Positions 14,916-30,200 of a stretch of DNA of 64,000 bases are shown one piece after another. The stretch is from Liolophura sinensis. Its lineage: Eukaryota; Mollusca; Polyplacophora; Chitonida; Chitonidae. Where the stretch lies: the NCBI RefSeq assembly GCF_032854445.1, contig NC_088302.1, positions 27,059,080 to 27,123,079 of the forward strand, written 5' to 3'. Below the pieces are notes generated by a model that searched no databases, had not been told where the DNA came from, and saw only the letters and a program-made list of their open reading frames with translations. A program made the position numbers and the translations under genes. Each line of letters opens with the position of its first letter. Position 1 is the first letter of the stretch.

Positions 14916-17900
14916 TATTGGTCGGAGAGCAACGCGGTTTGCACCATTCGATTTCTCGTCAAAAAATACGTCGGATTAGCTCCTTATCAGCAGCACTGGA
15001 ACAGTTTTGCCACTTTTGCATTTTTGCCTGGTCTTTTTGTTAATTGAAATCGGCTACACTGTACTATGTACCATCGCGACTGGTCATTACTATATTCAAC
15101 TTTTGACTATAAGTTATGTGCCCTTTGGTAGCCCAGAAGACGTCAAATCTTTGGGCTAAGCCCATTTAATTCACCCAGCAATTGTCTTATTTCTAGGTCG
15201 AAGACAATCTCAATGTCTATATCTACGTGTTCAAAAAACCACACCATTTGTACATAAAAAACACAAAGTACTAGATACAGTCTGGTGTTAAAAGTACAAT
15301 TCAACACTGACCCACATCAATAAGGTGCCAAAAGATGCGGAATCGGGCCAGGCATCGGCAGCTGTTTAAAAAATTGCAAATTTCCCTGGTTTCCATGGAG
15401 TGAGAGTCGTTGCTGGGCACGTGATTTTGTCATCAATGATCATTCAATTGTCGCTACAGCCAAAAGTATTAGTCGGAGAGCAACGCGGTTTGCACCAATC
15501 GATTTTTCGTCAAAAAATACGTCGGATTAGCTCCTTACCAGCAGCACTGCAACAGTTTTTCCATTTTTCCCTGGTCTTTTTGTTAATTGAAATCGGCTAC
15601 ACTGTACTATGTACCATCGCGACTGGTCATTACTATATTCAACTTTTGACTATAAGTTATGTGCCCTTTGGTAGCCCAGAAGACGTCAAATCTTTGGGCT
15701 CAGCCCATTTAACTCACCCAGCAATTGTCTTATTTCTAGGTCGAAGACAATCTCAATGTCTATATCTACGTGTAGAAAAACCTCACCATTTGTACATAAA
15801 AAAACACAAAGTACTAGATACAGTGTGCTGTAAAAAGTACAATTGAACACTGACCCACATCAATAAGGTGCCAAAAGATGCGGAATTGGGCCAGGCATCG
15901 GCAGCTGTTTAAAAAATTGCAAATTTCCCTGGTTTCCATGGAGTAAGAGCCGTTTCTAGGCAAGTGATGTTGTCATCAATGATCATTCAATTGTCGCTAC
16001 AGCCAAAAGTATTGGTCGGAGAGCAACGCGGTTTGCACCATTCGATTTCTCGTCACAAAATACGTCGGATTAGCCTCTTACCAGCAGCACTGGAACAGTT
16101 TGTCCACTTTTGCATTTTGCCTGGTCTTTTTGTTAATTGAAATCGGCTACACTGTACTATCTACCATCGCGACTGGTCATTACTATATTCAACTTTTGAC
16201 TATACGTTATGTGCCCTTTGGTAGCCCAGAAGACGTCAAATCTTTGGGCTAAGCCCATTTAACTCATCCAGCAATTGTCTTACTTCTAAGTCCAAGACAA
16301 TCTCAATGTCTATATCTACGTGTAGAAAAACCACACCATTTGTACATAAAAAACACAAAGTACTAGATACAGTGTGCTGTAAAAAGTACAATTGAACACT
16401 GACCCACATCAATAAGGTGCCAAAAGATGCGGAATTGGGCCAGGCATCGGCAGCTGTTTAAAAAATTGCAAATTTCCCTGGTTTCCATGGAGTAAGAGCC
16501 GTTTCTAGGCAAGTGATGTTGTCATCAATGATCATTCAATTGTCGCTACAGCCAAAAGTATTGGTCGGAGAGCAACGCGGTTTGCACCATTCGATTTCTC
16601 GTCACAAAATACGTCGGATTAGCCTCTTACCAGCAGCACTGGAACAGTTTTTCCACTTTTGCATTTTTGCCTGGTCTTTTTGTAAATTGAAATCGGCTAC
16701 ACTGTACTATCTCCCATCGCGACTTGTCATTACTATATTCAACTTTTGACTATAAGTTATGTGCCCTTTGGTAGCCCAGAAGACGTCAAATCTTTGGGCT
16801 AAGCCCATTTAACTCACCCAGCAATTGTCTTACTTCTAGGTCGAAGACAATCTCAATGTCTATATCTACGTGTAGAAAAACCACACCATTTGTACATAAA
16901 AAACACAAAGTACTAGATACAGTCTGCTGTAAAAAGTACAATTTAACACTGACCCACATTAATAAGGTGCCAAAAGATGCGGAATTGGGCCAGGCATCGG
17001 CAGTTGTTTAAAAAATTGCAAATTTCCCTGGTTTCCATGGAGTAAGAGCCGTTTCTAGGCACGTGATGTTGTCATCAATGATCATTCAATTGTCGCTACA
17101 GCCAAAAGTATTGGTCGGAGAGCAACGCGGTTTGCACCATTCGATTTCTCGTCACAAAATACGTCGGATTAGCCTCTTACCAGCAGCACTGGAACAGTTT
17201 TTCCACTTTTGCATTTTTGCCTGGTCTTTTTGTAAATTGAAATCGGCTACACTGTACTATCTCCCATCGCGACTGGTCATTACTATATTCAACTTTTGAC
17301 TATAAGTTATGTGCCCTTTGGTAGCCCAGAAGACGTCAAATCTTTGGGCTAAGCCATTTAACTCACCCAGCAATTGTCTTACTTCTAAGTCCAAGACAAT
17401 CTCAATGTCTTTAACTACGTGTAGAAAAACCACACCATTTGTACATAAAAAACACAAAGTACTAGATACAGTCTGCTGTAAAAAGTACAATTTAACACTG
17501 ACCCACATTAATAAGGTGCCAAAAGATGCGGAATTGGGCCAGGCATCGGCAGTTGTTTAAAAAAATTGCAAATTTCCCTGGTTTCCATGGAGTAAGAGCC
17601 GTTTCTAGGCAAGTGATGTTGTCATCAATGATCATTGAATTGTCGCTACAAGCCAAAAGTATTGGTCGGAGAGCAACGCGGTTTGCACCATTCGATTTCT
17701 CGTCACAAAATACGTCGGATTAGCCTCTTACCAGCAGCACTGGAACAGTTTTTCCACTTTTGCATTTTTCCCCTGGTCTTTTTGTTAATTGAAATCGGCT
17801 ACACTGTACTATGTACCATCGCGACTGGTCATTAATGTATTTAACTTTTGACTATAAGTTATGTGCCCTTTGGTAGCCCAGAAGACGTCAAATCTTTGGG

Positions 17901-18589
17901 CTAAGCCCATTTAACTCATCCAGCAATTGTCTTACCTCTAAGTCCAAGACAATCTCAATGTCTTTATCTACGTGTAGAAAAACCACACCATTTGTACATA
18001 AAAAACACAAAGTACTAGATACAGTCCTGCTGTAAAAAGTACAATTGAACACTGACCCACAACAATAAGGTGCCAAAAGATGCGGAATTGGGCCAGGCAT
18101 CGGCAGCTGTTTAAAAAATTGCAAATTTCCCTGGTTTCCATGGAGTAAGAGCCGTTTCTAGGCACGTGATGTTGTCATCAATGATCATTCAATTGTCGCT
18201 ACAGCCAAATGTATTGGTCGGAGAGCAACGCGGTTTGCACCCATTCGATTTCTCGTCACAAAATACGTCGGATTAGCCTCTTACCAGCAGCACTGGAACA
18301 GTTTTTTCCACTTTGGCATTTTTGCCTGGTCTTTTTGTTAATTGAAATCGGCTACACTGTACTATGTACCATCGCGACTGGTCATTACTATATTCAACTT
18401 TTGACTATAAGTTATGTGCCCTTTGGTACCCCAGAAGACGTCAAATCTTTGGGCTAAGCCCATTTAACTCATCCAGCAATTGTCTTACTTCTAAGTCCAA
18501 GACAATCTCAATGTCTATATCTACGTGTAGAAAAACCACACCATTTGTACATAAAAAACACAAAGTACTAGATACAGTCTGCTGTAAAA

Positions 18590-21500
18590 AGTACAATTCA
18601 ACACTGACCCACATCAATAAGGTGCCAAAAGATGCGGAATTGGGCCAGGCATCGGCAGCTGTTTAAAAAAATTGCAAATTTCCCTGGTTTTCCATGGAGT
18701 AAGAGCCGTTTCTAGGCAAGTGATGTTGTCATCAATGATCATTCAATTGTCGCTACAGCCAAAAGTATTGGTCGGAGAGCAACGCGGTTTGCACCATTCG
18801 ATTTCTCGTCAAAAAATACGTCGGATTAGCTCCTTATCAGACAGCACTGGAACAGTTTTGCCACTTTTGCATTTTTGCCTGGTCTTTTTGTTAATTGAAA
18901 TCGGCTACACTGTACTATGTACCATCGCGACTGTCATTACTATATTCAACTTTTGACTATAAGTTATGTGCCCTTTGGTAGCCCAGAAGACGTCAAATCT
19001 TTGGGCTAAGCCCATTTAATTCACCCAGCAATTGTCTTATTTCTAGGTCGAAGACAATCTCAATGTCTATATCTACGTGTTCAAAAAACCACACCATTTG
19101 TACATAAAAAACACAAAGTACTAGATACAGTCTGGTGTTAAAAGTACAATTCAACACTGACCCACATCAATAAGGTGCCAAAAGATGCGGAATCGGGCAG
19201 GCATCGGCAGCTGTTTAAAAAATTGCAAAATTTCCCTGGTTTCCATGGAGTGAGAGTCGTTGCTGGGCACGTGATTTTGTCATCAATGATCATTCAATTG
19301 TCGCTACAAAGTATTAGTCGGAGAGCAACGCGGTTTGCACCAATCGATTTTTCGTCAAAAAATACGTCGGATTAGCTCCTTACCAGCAGCACTGCAACAG
19401 TTTTTCCATTTTTCCCTGGTCTTTTTGTTAATTGAAATCGGCTACACTGTACTATGTACCATCGCGACTGGTCATTACTATATTCAACTTTTGACTATAA
19501 GTTATGTGCCCTTTGGTAGCCCAGAAGACGTCAAATCTTTGGGCTCAGCCCATTTAACTCACCCAGCAATTGTCTTATTTCTAGGTCGAAGACAATCTCA
19601 ATGTCTATATCTACGTGTAGAAAAACCTCACCATTTGTACATAAAAAACACAAAGTACTAGATACAGTGTGCTGTAAAAAGTACAATTGAACACTGACCC
19701 ACATCAATAAGGTGCCAAAAGATGCGGAATTGGGCCAGGCATCGGCAGCTGTTTAAAAAATTGCAAATTTCCCTGGTTTCCATGGAGTAAGAGCCGTTTC
19801 TAGGCAAGTGATGTTGTCATCAATGATCATTCAATTGTCGCTACAGCCAAAAGTATTGGTCGGAGAGCAACGCGGTTTGCACCATTCGATTTCTCGTCAC
19901 AAAATACGTCGGATTAGCCTCTTACCAGCAGCACTGGAACAGTTTTTCCACTTTTGCATTTTTCCCTGGTCTTTTTGTTAATTGAAATCGGCTACACTGT
20001 ACTATCTACCATCGCGACTGGTCATTACTATATTCAACTTTTGACTATACGTTATGTGCCCTTTGGTAGCCCAGAAGTCGTCAAATCTTTGGGCTAAGCC
20101 CATTTAACTCACCCAGCAATTGTCTTACTTCTAAGTCCAAGACAATCTCAATGTCTTTATCTACGTGTAGAAAAACCACACCATTTGTACATAAAAAACA
20201 CAAAGTACTAGATACAGTCTGCTGTAAAAAGTATAATTGAACACTGACCCACATCAGTAAGTGGCCAAAAGATGCGGAATTTGGCCAGGCATCGGCAGCT
20301 GTTTAAAAAATTGCAAATTTCCCTGCTTTCCATGGAGTAAGAGCCGTTTCTAGGCACGTGTTGTTGTCATCAATGATCATTCAATTGTCGCTACAGCCAA
20401 AAGTATTGGTCGGAGAGCAACGCGGTTTGCACCATTCGATTTCTCGTCACAAAATACGTCGGATTAGCCTCTTACCAGCAGCACTGGAACAGTTTGTCCA
20501 CTTTTGCATTTTGCCTGGTCTTTTTGTTAATTGAAATCGGCTACACTGTACTATCTACCATCGCGACTGGTCATTACTATATTCAACTTTTGACTATAAG
20601 TTATGTGCCCTTTGGTAGCCCAGAAGACGTCAAATCTTTGGGCTAAGCCCATTTAATTCACCCAGCAATTGTCTTATTTCTAGGTCGAAGACAATCTCAA
20701 TGTCTATATCTACGTGTTCAAAAAACCACACCATTTGTACATAAAAAACACAAAGTACTAGATACAGTCTGGTGTTAAAAGTACAATTCAACACTGACCC
20801 ACATCAATAAAGTGCCAAAAGATGCGGAATTGGGCCAGGCATCGGCAGCTGTTTAAAAAATTGCAAATTTCCTTGGTTTCCATGGAGTGAGAGTCGTTGC
20901 TGGGCAAGTGATGTTGTCATCAATGATCATTCAACTGTCGCTACAGCCAAAAGTATTAGTCGGAGAGCAACACGGTTTGCACCAATCGATTTCTCGTCAA
21001 AAAATACGTCGGATTAGCTCCTTACCAGCAGCACTGGAACAGTTTTTCCATTTTTCCCTAGTCTTTTTGTTAATTGAAATCAGCTACACTGTACTATGTA
21101 CCATCGCGACTGGTCATTACTATATTCAACTTTTGACTATAAGTTATGTGCCCTTTGGTAGCCCAGAAGACGTCAAATCTTTGGGCTAAGCCCATTTAAC
21201 TCATCCAGCAATTGTCTTACTTCTAAGTCCAAGACAATCTCATTGTCGTTATCTACGTGTAGAAAAACCACACCATTTATACATAAAAAAACCCAAAGTA
21301 CTAGACACAGTCTGCTGTAAAAAGTACAATTGAACACTGACCCACATCAATAAGGTGCCAAAAGATGCGGAATTGGGCCAGGCATCGGCAGCTGTTTAAA
21401 AAATTGTAAATTTCCCTGGTTTCCATGGAGTAAGAGCCGTTTCTAGGCACGTGATTTTGTCATCAATGATCATTCAATTGTCGCTACAGCCAAAAGTTTT

Positions 21501-24250
21501 GATCAGAGAACAACGCGGTTTGCACCATTGGATTTCTCGTCAAAAAATACGTCGGATTAGCCTCTTACTAGCAGCACTGGAACAGTTTTTCCACTTTTGC
21601 ATTTTTGCCTGGTCTTTTTGTTAATTGAAATCGGCTACACTGTACTATGTACCATCGCGACTGGTCATTACCATATTCAACTTTTGACTATAAGTTATGT
21701 GCCCTTCGGTAGCCCAGAAGACGTCAAATCTTTGGGCTAAGCCCATTTAACTCACCCAGCAATTGTCTTACTTCTAAGTCCAAGACAATCTCAATATTTT
21801 TCTCTACATGTAGAAAAACCACACCATTTGTACATAAAAACACAAAGTACTAGATACAGTCTGCTGTAAAAAGTACAATTAAACAATGACCCACATTAAT
21901 AAGGTACCAAAAGATGCGGAATTGGGCCAGGCATCGGCAGCTGTTTAAAAAATTGCAAATTTCCCTGGTTTCCATGGAGTAAGAGGCCGTTGCTAGGCAC
22001 GTGATGTTGTCATCAATGATCTATCAACTGTGGCTACAGCCAAAAGTATTAGTCGGAGAGCAACGCGGTTTGCACCATTCGATTTCTCGTCACAAAATAC
22101 GTCCGGATTAGCCCTCTTACCAGCAGCACTGGAACAGTTTTTCCACTTTTGCATTTTTGCCTGGTCTTTATGTTAATTGAAATCGGATACACTGTACTAT
22201 GTACCATCGCGACTGGTCATTACTATATTCAACTTTTGACTATAAGTTATGTGCCATTTGGTAGCCCAGAAGACGTCAAATCTTTGGTAAGCCCATTTAA
22301 CTCATCCAGCAATTGTCTTACTTCTAAGTCCAAGACAATCTCAATGTCTATATCTACGTGTAGAAAAACCACACCATTTGTACATAAAAAACACAAAGTA
22401 CTAGATACAGTCTGCTGTAAAAAGTACAATTAAACACTGACCCACATCAATAAGGTGCCAAAAGATGCGGAATTGGGCCAGGCATCGGCAGCTGTTTAAA
22501 GAATTGCAAATTTCCCTGGTTTCCATGGAGTAAGAGTCGTTGCTAGGCACGTGATATTGTCATCAATGATCTATCAGCTGTCGCTACAGCCAAAAGTATT
22601 GGTCGGAGAGCAACGCGGTTTGCACCATTCGATTTCTCGTCAAAAAATACGTCGGATTAGTCTTTTATCAGCAGCACTGGAACAGTTTTTCCACTTTTGC
22701 ATTTTTGCCTGGTCTTTATGTTAATTGAAATCGGATACACTGTACTATGTACCATCGCGACTGGTCATTACTATATTCAACTTTTGACTATAAGTTATGT
22801 GCCCTTTGGTAGCCCAGAAGACGTCAACTCTTTGGGCTAAGCCCATTTAACTCATCCAGCAATTGTCTTACTTCTAAGTCCAAGACAATCTCAATGTCTT
22901 TATCTACGTGTAGAAAAACCACACCATTTGTACATAAAAAACACAAAGTACTAGATACAGTCTACTGTTAAAAGTTCAATTGAACATTGACCCACATCAA
23001 TAAGGTGCCAAAAGATGCGGAATTGGGCCAGGCATCGGCAGCTGTTTAAAATATTGCAAATTTCCCTGGTTTCCATGAAGTAAGAGCCGTTGCTAGGGAC
23101 GTGATTATGACATTAATGATGATTCAGTTGTCGCTACAGCCAAAAGTATTGGTCGGAGAGCAACGCGGTTTGCACCATTCGATTTCTCGTCACAAAATAC
23201 GTCGGATTAGCCTCTTACCAGCAGCACTGGAACAGTTTTTCCACTTTTGCATTTTTGCCTGGTCTTTTTGTTAATTGAAATCGGCTACACTGTACTATGT
23301 ACCATCGCGACTGGTCATTACTATATTCAACTTTTGACTATAAGTTATGTGCCCTTTGGTAGCCCAGAAGACGTCAAATCTTTGGGCTGAGCCAATTTAA
23401 CTCACCCAGCAATAGTCTTACTTCTAAGTCCAAGACAATCTCAATATTTTTATCTACGTGTAGAAAAACCACACCATTTGTACATAAAAAACAAAAAGTA
23501 CTAGATACAGTCTGCTGTTAAAAGTTCAATTGAACATTGACCCACATCAATAAGGTGCCAAAAGATGCGGAATTGGGCCAGGCATCGGCAGCTGTTTAAA
23601 ATATTGCAAATTTCCCTGGTTTCCATGAAGTAAGAGCCGTTGCTAGGGACGTGATTATGACATTAATGATGATTCAGTTGTCGCTACAGCCAAAAGTATT
23701 GGTCGGAGAGCAACGCGGTTTGCACCATTCGATTTCTCGTCACAAAATACGTCGGATTAGCCTCTTACCAGCAGCACTGGAACAGTTTTTCCACTTTTGC
23801 ATTTTTCCCTGGTCTTTTTGTTAATTGAAATCGGCTACACTGTACTATGTACCATCGCGACTGGTTATTACTATATTCATCTTTTGACTATATGTTCTGT
23901 GCCCTTTGGTAGCCCAGAAGACGTCAAATCTTTGGGCTAAGCCCATTTAACTCATCCAGCAATTGTCTTACTTCTAAGTCCAAGACAATCTCAATGTCTT
24001 TATCTACGTGTAGAAAAACCACACCATTTGTATATAGAAAAACACAATGTACTAGATACAGTCTGCTGTAAAAAGTACAACTGATCACTGACCCACATCA
24101 ATAAGGTGCCAAAAGATGCGGAATTGGGCCAGGCCTCGGCAGCTGTTTAAAAAACTGCAAATTTCCCTGGTTTCCATGGAGTAAGAGCCGTTGCTAGGCA
24201 CGTGATTTTGTCATCAATGATCATTCAATTGTCGCTACAGCCAAAAGTAT
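18590..24250 (+). repeat. Satellite higher-order block, copy 2 (about 5.66 kb)
   Basis: Second copy of the block at 9251-14915, offset by about 9.33 kb. It matches through about 24245, where it departs (ggtcagagaacaacg against ggtcggagagcaacg at 14915). It carries extra single-base indels not found in copy 1, for example near 18840, 19197, 19309, 21983 and 22093, and a short deletion near 22288. Confidence 0.85.
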
Positions 24251-27200
24251 TGGTCAGAGAACAACGCGGTTTGCACCATTCGATTTCTCGTCAAAAAATA
24301 CGTCGGATTAGCCTCTTACCAGCAGCACTGGAACAGTTTTTCCACTTTTGCATTTTTGCCTGGTCTTTTTGTTAATTGAAATCGGCTACACTGTACTATG
24401 TACCATCGCGACTGGTCATTACTATATTCAACTTTTGACTATAACTTATGTGCCCTTTGGTAGCCCAGAAGACGTCAAATCTTTGGGCTGAGCCAATTCA
24501 ACTCACCCAGCAATAGTCTTACTTCTAAGTCCAAGACAATGTCAATATTTTTATCTACATGTAGAAAAACCACACCATTTGTACATAAAAACACAAAGTA
24601 CTGGATACAGTCTGCTGTAAAAAGTACAATTAAACAATGACCCACATCAATAAGGTGCCAAAAGATGCGGAATTGGGCCAGGCATCGGCAGCTGTTTAAA
24701 AAACAGCAAATTTCCCTGGTTTCCATGGAGTAAGAGCCGTTGCTAGGCACGTGACTCTAATATCATTGATCATTCAATTGTCGCTACAGCCAAAAGTGAT
24801 ACTCGGAGAGCAACGCGGTTTGCACCATTCGATTTCTCGTCAAAAAATACGTCGGATTAGCCTCTTACCAGCAGCACTGGAACAGTTTTTCCACTTTTGC
24901 ATTTTTGCCTGGTCTTTTTGTTAATTGAAATCGGATACACTGTACTATGTACCATCGCGACTGGTTATTACTATATTCAACTTTTGACTATAAGTTATGT
25001 GCCCTTTGGTAGCCCAGAAGACGTCAAATCTTTGGGCTAAGCCCATTTAACTCATCCAGCAATTGTCTTACTTCTAAGTCCAAGACAATCTCAATGTCTT
25101 TATCTACGAGTATAAAAACCACACCATTTGTACATAAAAAACACAAAGTACTAGATACAGTCTGCTGTAAAAAGTACAATTCAACAATGACCCACATTAA
25201 TAAGGTGCCAAAAGATGCGGAATTGGGCCAGGCATCGGCAGCTGTTTAAAAAATTGCAAATTTCCCTGGTTTCCATGGAGTAAGAGCCGTTGCTAGGGAC
25301 GTCATTATGACATCAATGATCATTCAGTTGTCGCTACAGCCAAAAGTATTGGTCGGAGAGCAACGCGGTTTGCACCATTCGATTTCTCGTCAAAAAATAC
25401 GTCGGATTACTTTTTTATCAGCAGCACTGGAACAGTTTTTACACTTTTGCATTTTTGCCTGGTCTTTTTGTTAATTGAAATCGGCTACACTGTATTATGT
25501 ACCATCGCGACTGGTCATTACTATATTCATCTTTTGACTATAACTTATGTGCCCTTTGGTAGCCCAGAAGACGTCAAATCTTTGGGGTAAGCCCATTTAA
25601 CTCACCCAGCAATAGTCTTACTTCTAAGTCCAAGACAATCTCAATATTTTTATCTACATGTAGAAAAACCACACCATTTGTACATAAAAACACAAAGTAC
25701 TGGATACAGTCTGCTATAAAAAGTACAATTAAACAATGACCCACATTAATAAGGTGCCAAAAGATGCGGAATTGGGCCAGGCATCGGCAGCTGTTTAAAA
25801 AATTGTAAATTTCCCTGGTTTCCATGGAGTAAGAGCCGTTGCTAGGCACGTGATGTTGTCATCAATGATCTATCAATTGTGGCTACAGCCAAAAGTATTA
25901 GTCGGAGAGCAACGCGGTTTGCACCATTCGATTTCTCGTCACAAAATACGTCGGATTAGCCTCTTACCAGCAGCACTGGAACAGTTTTTCCACTTTTGCA
26001 TTTTTGCCTGGTCTTTTTGTTAATTGAAATCGGCTACACTGTACTATGTACCATGGCGACTGGTCATTACTATATTTAACTATTGACTATATGTTATGTG
26101 CCCTTCGGTAGCCCAGAAGTCGTCAAATCTTTGGGCTAAGCCCATTTAACTCATCCAGCAATTGTCTTACTTCTAAGTCCAAGACAATCTCAATGTTTTT
26201 ATCTACGTGTAGAAAAACCACACCATTTGTACATAAAAAACACAAAGTACTAGATACAGTCTGCTGTAAAAAGTACAATTGAACACTGACCCACATCAAT
26301 AAGGTACCAAAAGATGCGAAATTGGGCCAGGCATCGGCAGCTGTTTAAAAAATTGCAAATTTCCCTGGTTTCCATGGAGTAAGAGCCGTTGCTAGCCACG
26401 TGACTCTGATATCATTGATTATTCAGTTGTCGCTACAGCCAAAAGTGATACTCGGAGAGCAACGCGGCTTGCACCATTCGATTTCTCGTCAAAAGATACG
26501 TCGGATTACTCTCTTATCAGCAGCACTGGAACAGTTTTTCCACTTTTGCATTTTTGCCTGGTCTTTTTGTTAATTGAAATCGGCTACACTGTACTATCTA
26601 CCATCGCGACTGGTCATTACTATATTCGACATTCGACTATAAGTTATGTGCCCTTTGGTAGCCCAGAAGACGTCAAAACTTTGGGCTAAGCCCATTTAAC
26701 TCATCCAGCAATTGTCTTACTTCTAAGTCCAAGACAATCTCAATGTCTTTATCTACGTGTAGAAAAACCACACAATTTGTATATAGAAAAACACAATGTA
26801 CTAGATACAGTCTGCTGTAAAAAGTACAACTGATCACTGACCCACATCAATAAAGTGCCAAAAGATGCGGAATTGGGCCAGGCATCGGCAGCTGTTTAAA
26901 AAATTGCAAATTTCCCTGGTTTCCATGGAGTAAGAGTCGTTGCCAGGAAAGTGATTTTGTCATCAATGATCATTCAAATGTCGCTACAGCCAAAAGTATT
27001 GGTCGGAGAGCAAAGAGGTTTGCACCTTTCGATTTCTCGTCAAAAAATACGTCAGATTAGCATCTTTTCACCACCACTGGAACAGTTTTTTTTACTTTTG
27101 CATTTTTGCCTGGTCTTTTTGTTAATTGAAATCGGCTACACTGTACTATGTACCATCGCGACTGGTCATTACTATATTCAACATTTGACTATAAGTTATG

Positions 27201-30200
27201 TGCCCTTTGGTAGCCCAGAAGACGTCAAATCTTTGGGCTCAGCCCATTTAACTCATCCAGCAATTGTCTTACTTCTAAGTCCAAGACAATCTCATTGTCT
27301 TTATCTACGTGTAGAAAAACCACACCATTTGTATGTAGAAAAACACAAAGTACTAGATACAGTCTGCTGTAAAAAGTACAATTGAACACTGACCCACATC
27401 AATAAGGTGCCAAAAGATGCGGAATTGGGCCAGGCATCGGCAGCTGTTTAAAAAAATTGCAAATTTCTCTGGTTTCCTTGGAGTAAGCGTCGCTGCTAGG
27501 CACGTGATGTTGTCATAAATGATCATTCAATTGTCGCTACAGCCAAATGTATTGGTTGGAGAGCAATGTAGTTTGCACCATTCGATTTCTCGTCAAAAAA
27601 TACGTCGGATTAGTCTCTTATCAGCAGCACTGGAACAGTTTTTCCACTTTAGCATTTTTGCCTGGTCTTTTTGTTAATTGAAATCGTCTGCACTGTACTA
27701 TGTACCATCGCGACTGGTCATTACTATATTCAACTTTTGACTATAAGTTATGTGCCCTTTGGTAGCCCAGAAGACGTCAAATATTTGGGCTCAGCTCATT
27801 TAACTCATCCAGCAATTGTCTTACTTCTAAGTCCAAGACAATCTCAATGTCTTTATCTACGTGTAGAAAAACCACACCATTTGTACATAAAAAAACACAA
27901 AGTACTAAATACAGTCTGCTGTTAAAAGTCCAATTGAACACTGACCCACATCAATAAGGTGCCAAAAGATGCGGAATTGGGCCAGGCATCGGCAGCTGTT
28001 TAAAAAATTGCAAATTTCCCTGGTTTCCATCTAGTAAGAGCCCTTGCTAGGCACGTGATTATGATATCATTGATCATTCAGTTGTCGCTACAGCTAAAAG
28101 TATTGGTCGGAGAGCAACGCGGTTTGCACCATTCGATTTTTCGTCAAAAAATACGTCGGATTAGCCTCTTACCAGCAGCACTGGAACAGTTTGTCCACTT
28201 TCGCATTTTTGCCTGGTCTTTTTGTTAATTGAAATCGGCTACACTGTACTATGTACCATCGCGACTGGTCATTACTATATTCAACTTTTGACTATAAGCT
28301 ATGTGCCCTTTGGTAGCCCAGAAGACGTCAAATCTTTGGGCTAAGCCCATTCAATTCATCCAGCAATTGTCTTACTTCTAAGTCCAAGACAATCTCAATG
28401 TATTTATCTACGTGTAGAAAAACCACACCATTTGTACATAAAAAAACACAAAGTACTAGATACAGTCTGCTGTAAAAACTACAATTGAAGACTGACCCAC
28501 ATCAATAAGGTGCCAAAAGATGCGGAATTGGGCCAGGCTTCGACAGCTGTTTAAAAAATTGCAAATTTCCCTGGTTTCCATGGAGTAAGAGCCGTTGCTA
28601 GGCACGTGATTATGACATCAATAATCATTCAGTTGTCGCTACAGCCAAAAGTATTGGTCGGAGAGCAGAGAAGTTTGCACCATTCGATTTCTCGTCAAAA
28701 AATACGTCGGATTAGCCTCTTTTCACCACGACTGGAACAGTTTTTTACTTTTGCATTTTTGCCTGGTCTTTTTGTTAATTGAAATCGGCTACACTGTACT
28801 ATGTACCATCGCGACTGGTCATTACTATATTCAACTTTTGACTATAAGTTATGTGTCCTTTGGTAGCCCAGAAGACGTCAAATCTTTGGGCTCAGCCCCA
28901 TTTAACTCATCCAGCAATTGTCTTACTTCTAAGTCCAAGACAATCTCATTGTCCTTTATCTACTTGTAGAAAAACCACACCATTTGTATGTAGAAAAACA
29001 CAAAGTACTAGATACAGTGTGCTGTAAAAAGTACAATTGAACACTGACCACATCAATAAGTGCCAAAAGATGCGGAATTGGGGCCAGGCATCGGCAGCTG
29101 TTTAAAAAATTGCAAATTTCTCTGGTTTCCATGGAGTAAGCGTTGCTGCTAGGCACGTGATTTTGTCATCAATGATCATTCAATTGTCGCTACAGCCAAA
29201 AGTATTGGTCGGAGAGCAACGCGGTTTTGCACCATTCGATTTCTCGTCACAAAATACGTCGGATTAGTCTCTTACCAGCAGCACTGGAACCAGTTTTTTC
29301 CACTTTAGCATTTTTGCCTATTCTTTTTGTTAATTGAAACCGGCTGCACTGTACTATGTACCATCGCGACTGGTCATTACTATATTCAACTTTTGACTAT
29401 ATGTCATGTGCCCTTTGCAGCCCAGAAGACGTCAAATCTTTGGATAAGCCCATTTAACTCATTCAGCAATTGTCTTACCTCTAAGTCCAAGACCAATCTC
29501 AATGTCTTTATCTACGTGTAGAAAAACCACACCATTTGTACATAAAAAACACAAAGTACTAGATACAGTCCTGCTGTAAAAAGTACAATTGAACACTGAC
29601 CCATATCAATAAGGTGCCAAAAGATTGCGGAATTGGGCAGGCATCGGCAGCTGTTTAAAAAATTGCAAATTTCCCTGTTTTCCATGGAGTAAGAGCCGTT
29701 GCTAGGCACGTGATGTTGTCATCAATGATCATTCAATTGTCGCTACAGCCAAAAGTATTGGTCGGAGAGCAACGCGGTTTGCACATTCGATTTCTCGTCA
29801 AAAAATACGTCAGATTAGCCTCTTACCAGCAGCACAGGAACAGTTTTTCCACTTTTGCATTTTTGTCTGGTCTTTTTGTTAATTGAAATCGGCTACACTG
29901 TACTATGTACCATCGCGACTGGTCATTACTATATTCAACTTTTGACTATAAGTTATGTGCCTTTTGGTAGCCCAGAAGACGTCAAATCTTTGGGCTAAGC
30001 CCATTTAACTCATCCAGCAATTGTCTTACTTCTTCTAGTCCAAGACAATCTCAATGTCTTTATCTACGTGTAGAAAAACCACACCATTTGTACATAAAAA
30101 ACACAAAGTACTAGATACAGTCTGCTGTAAAATAGTACAATTGAACACTGACCCACATCAATAAGGTGCCAAAAGATGCGGAATTGGGCTAGGCATCGGC

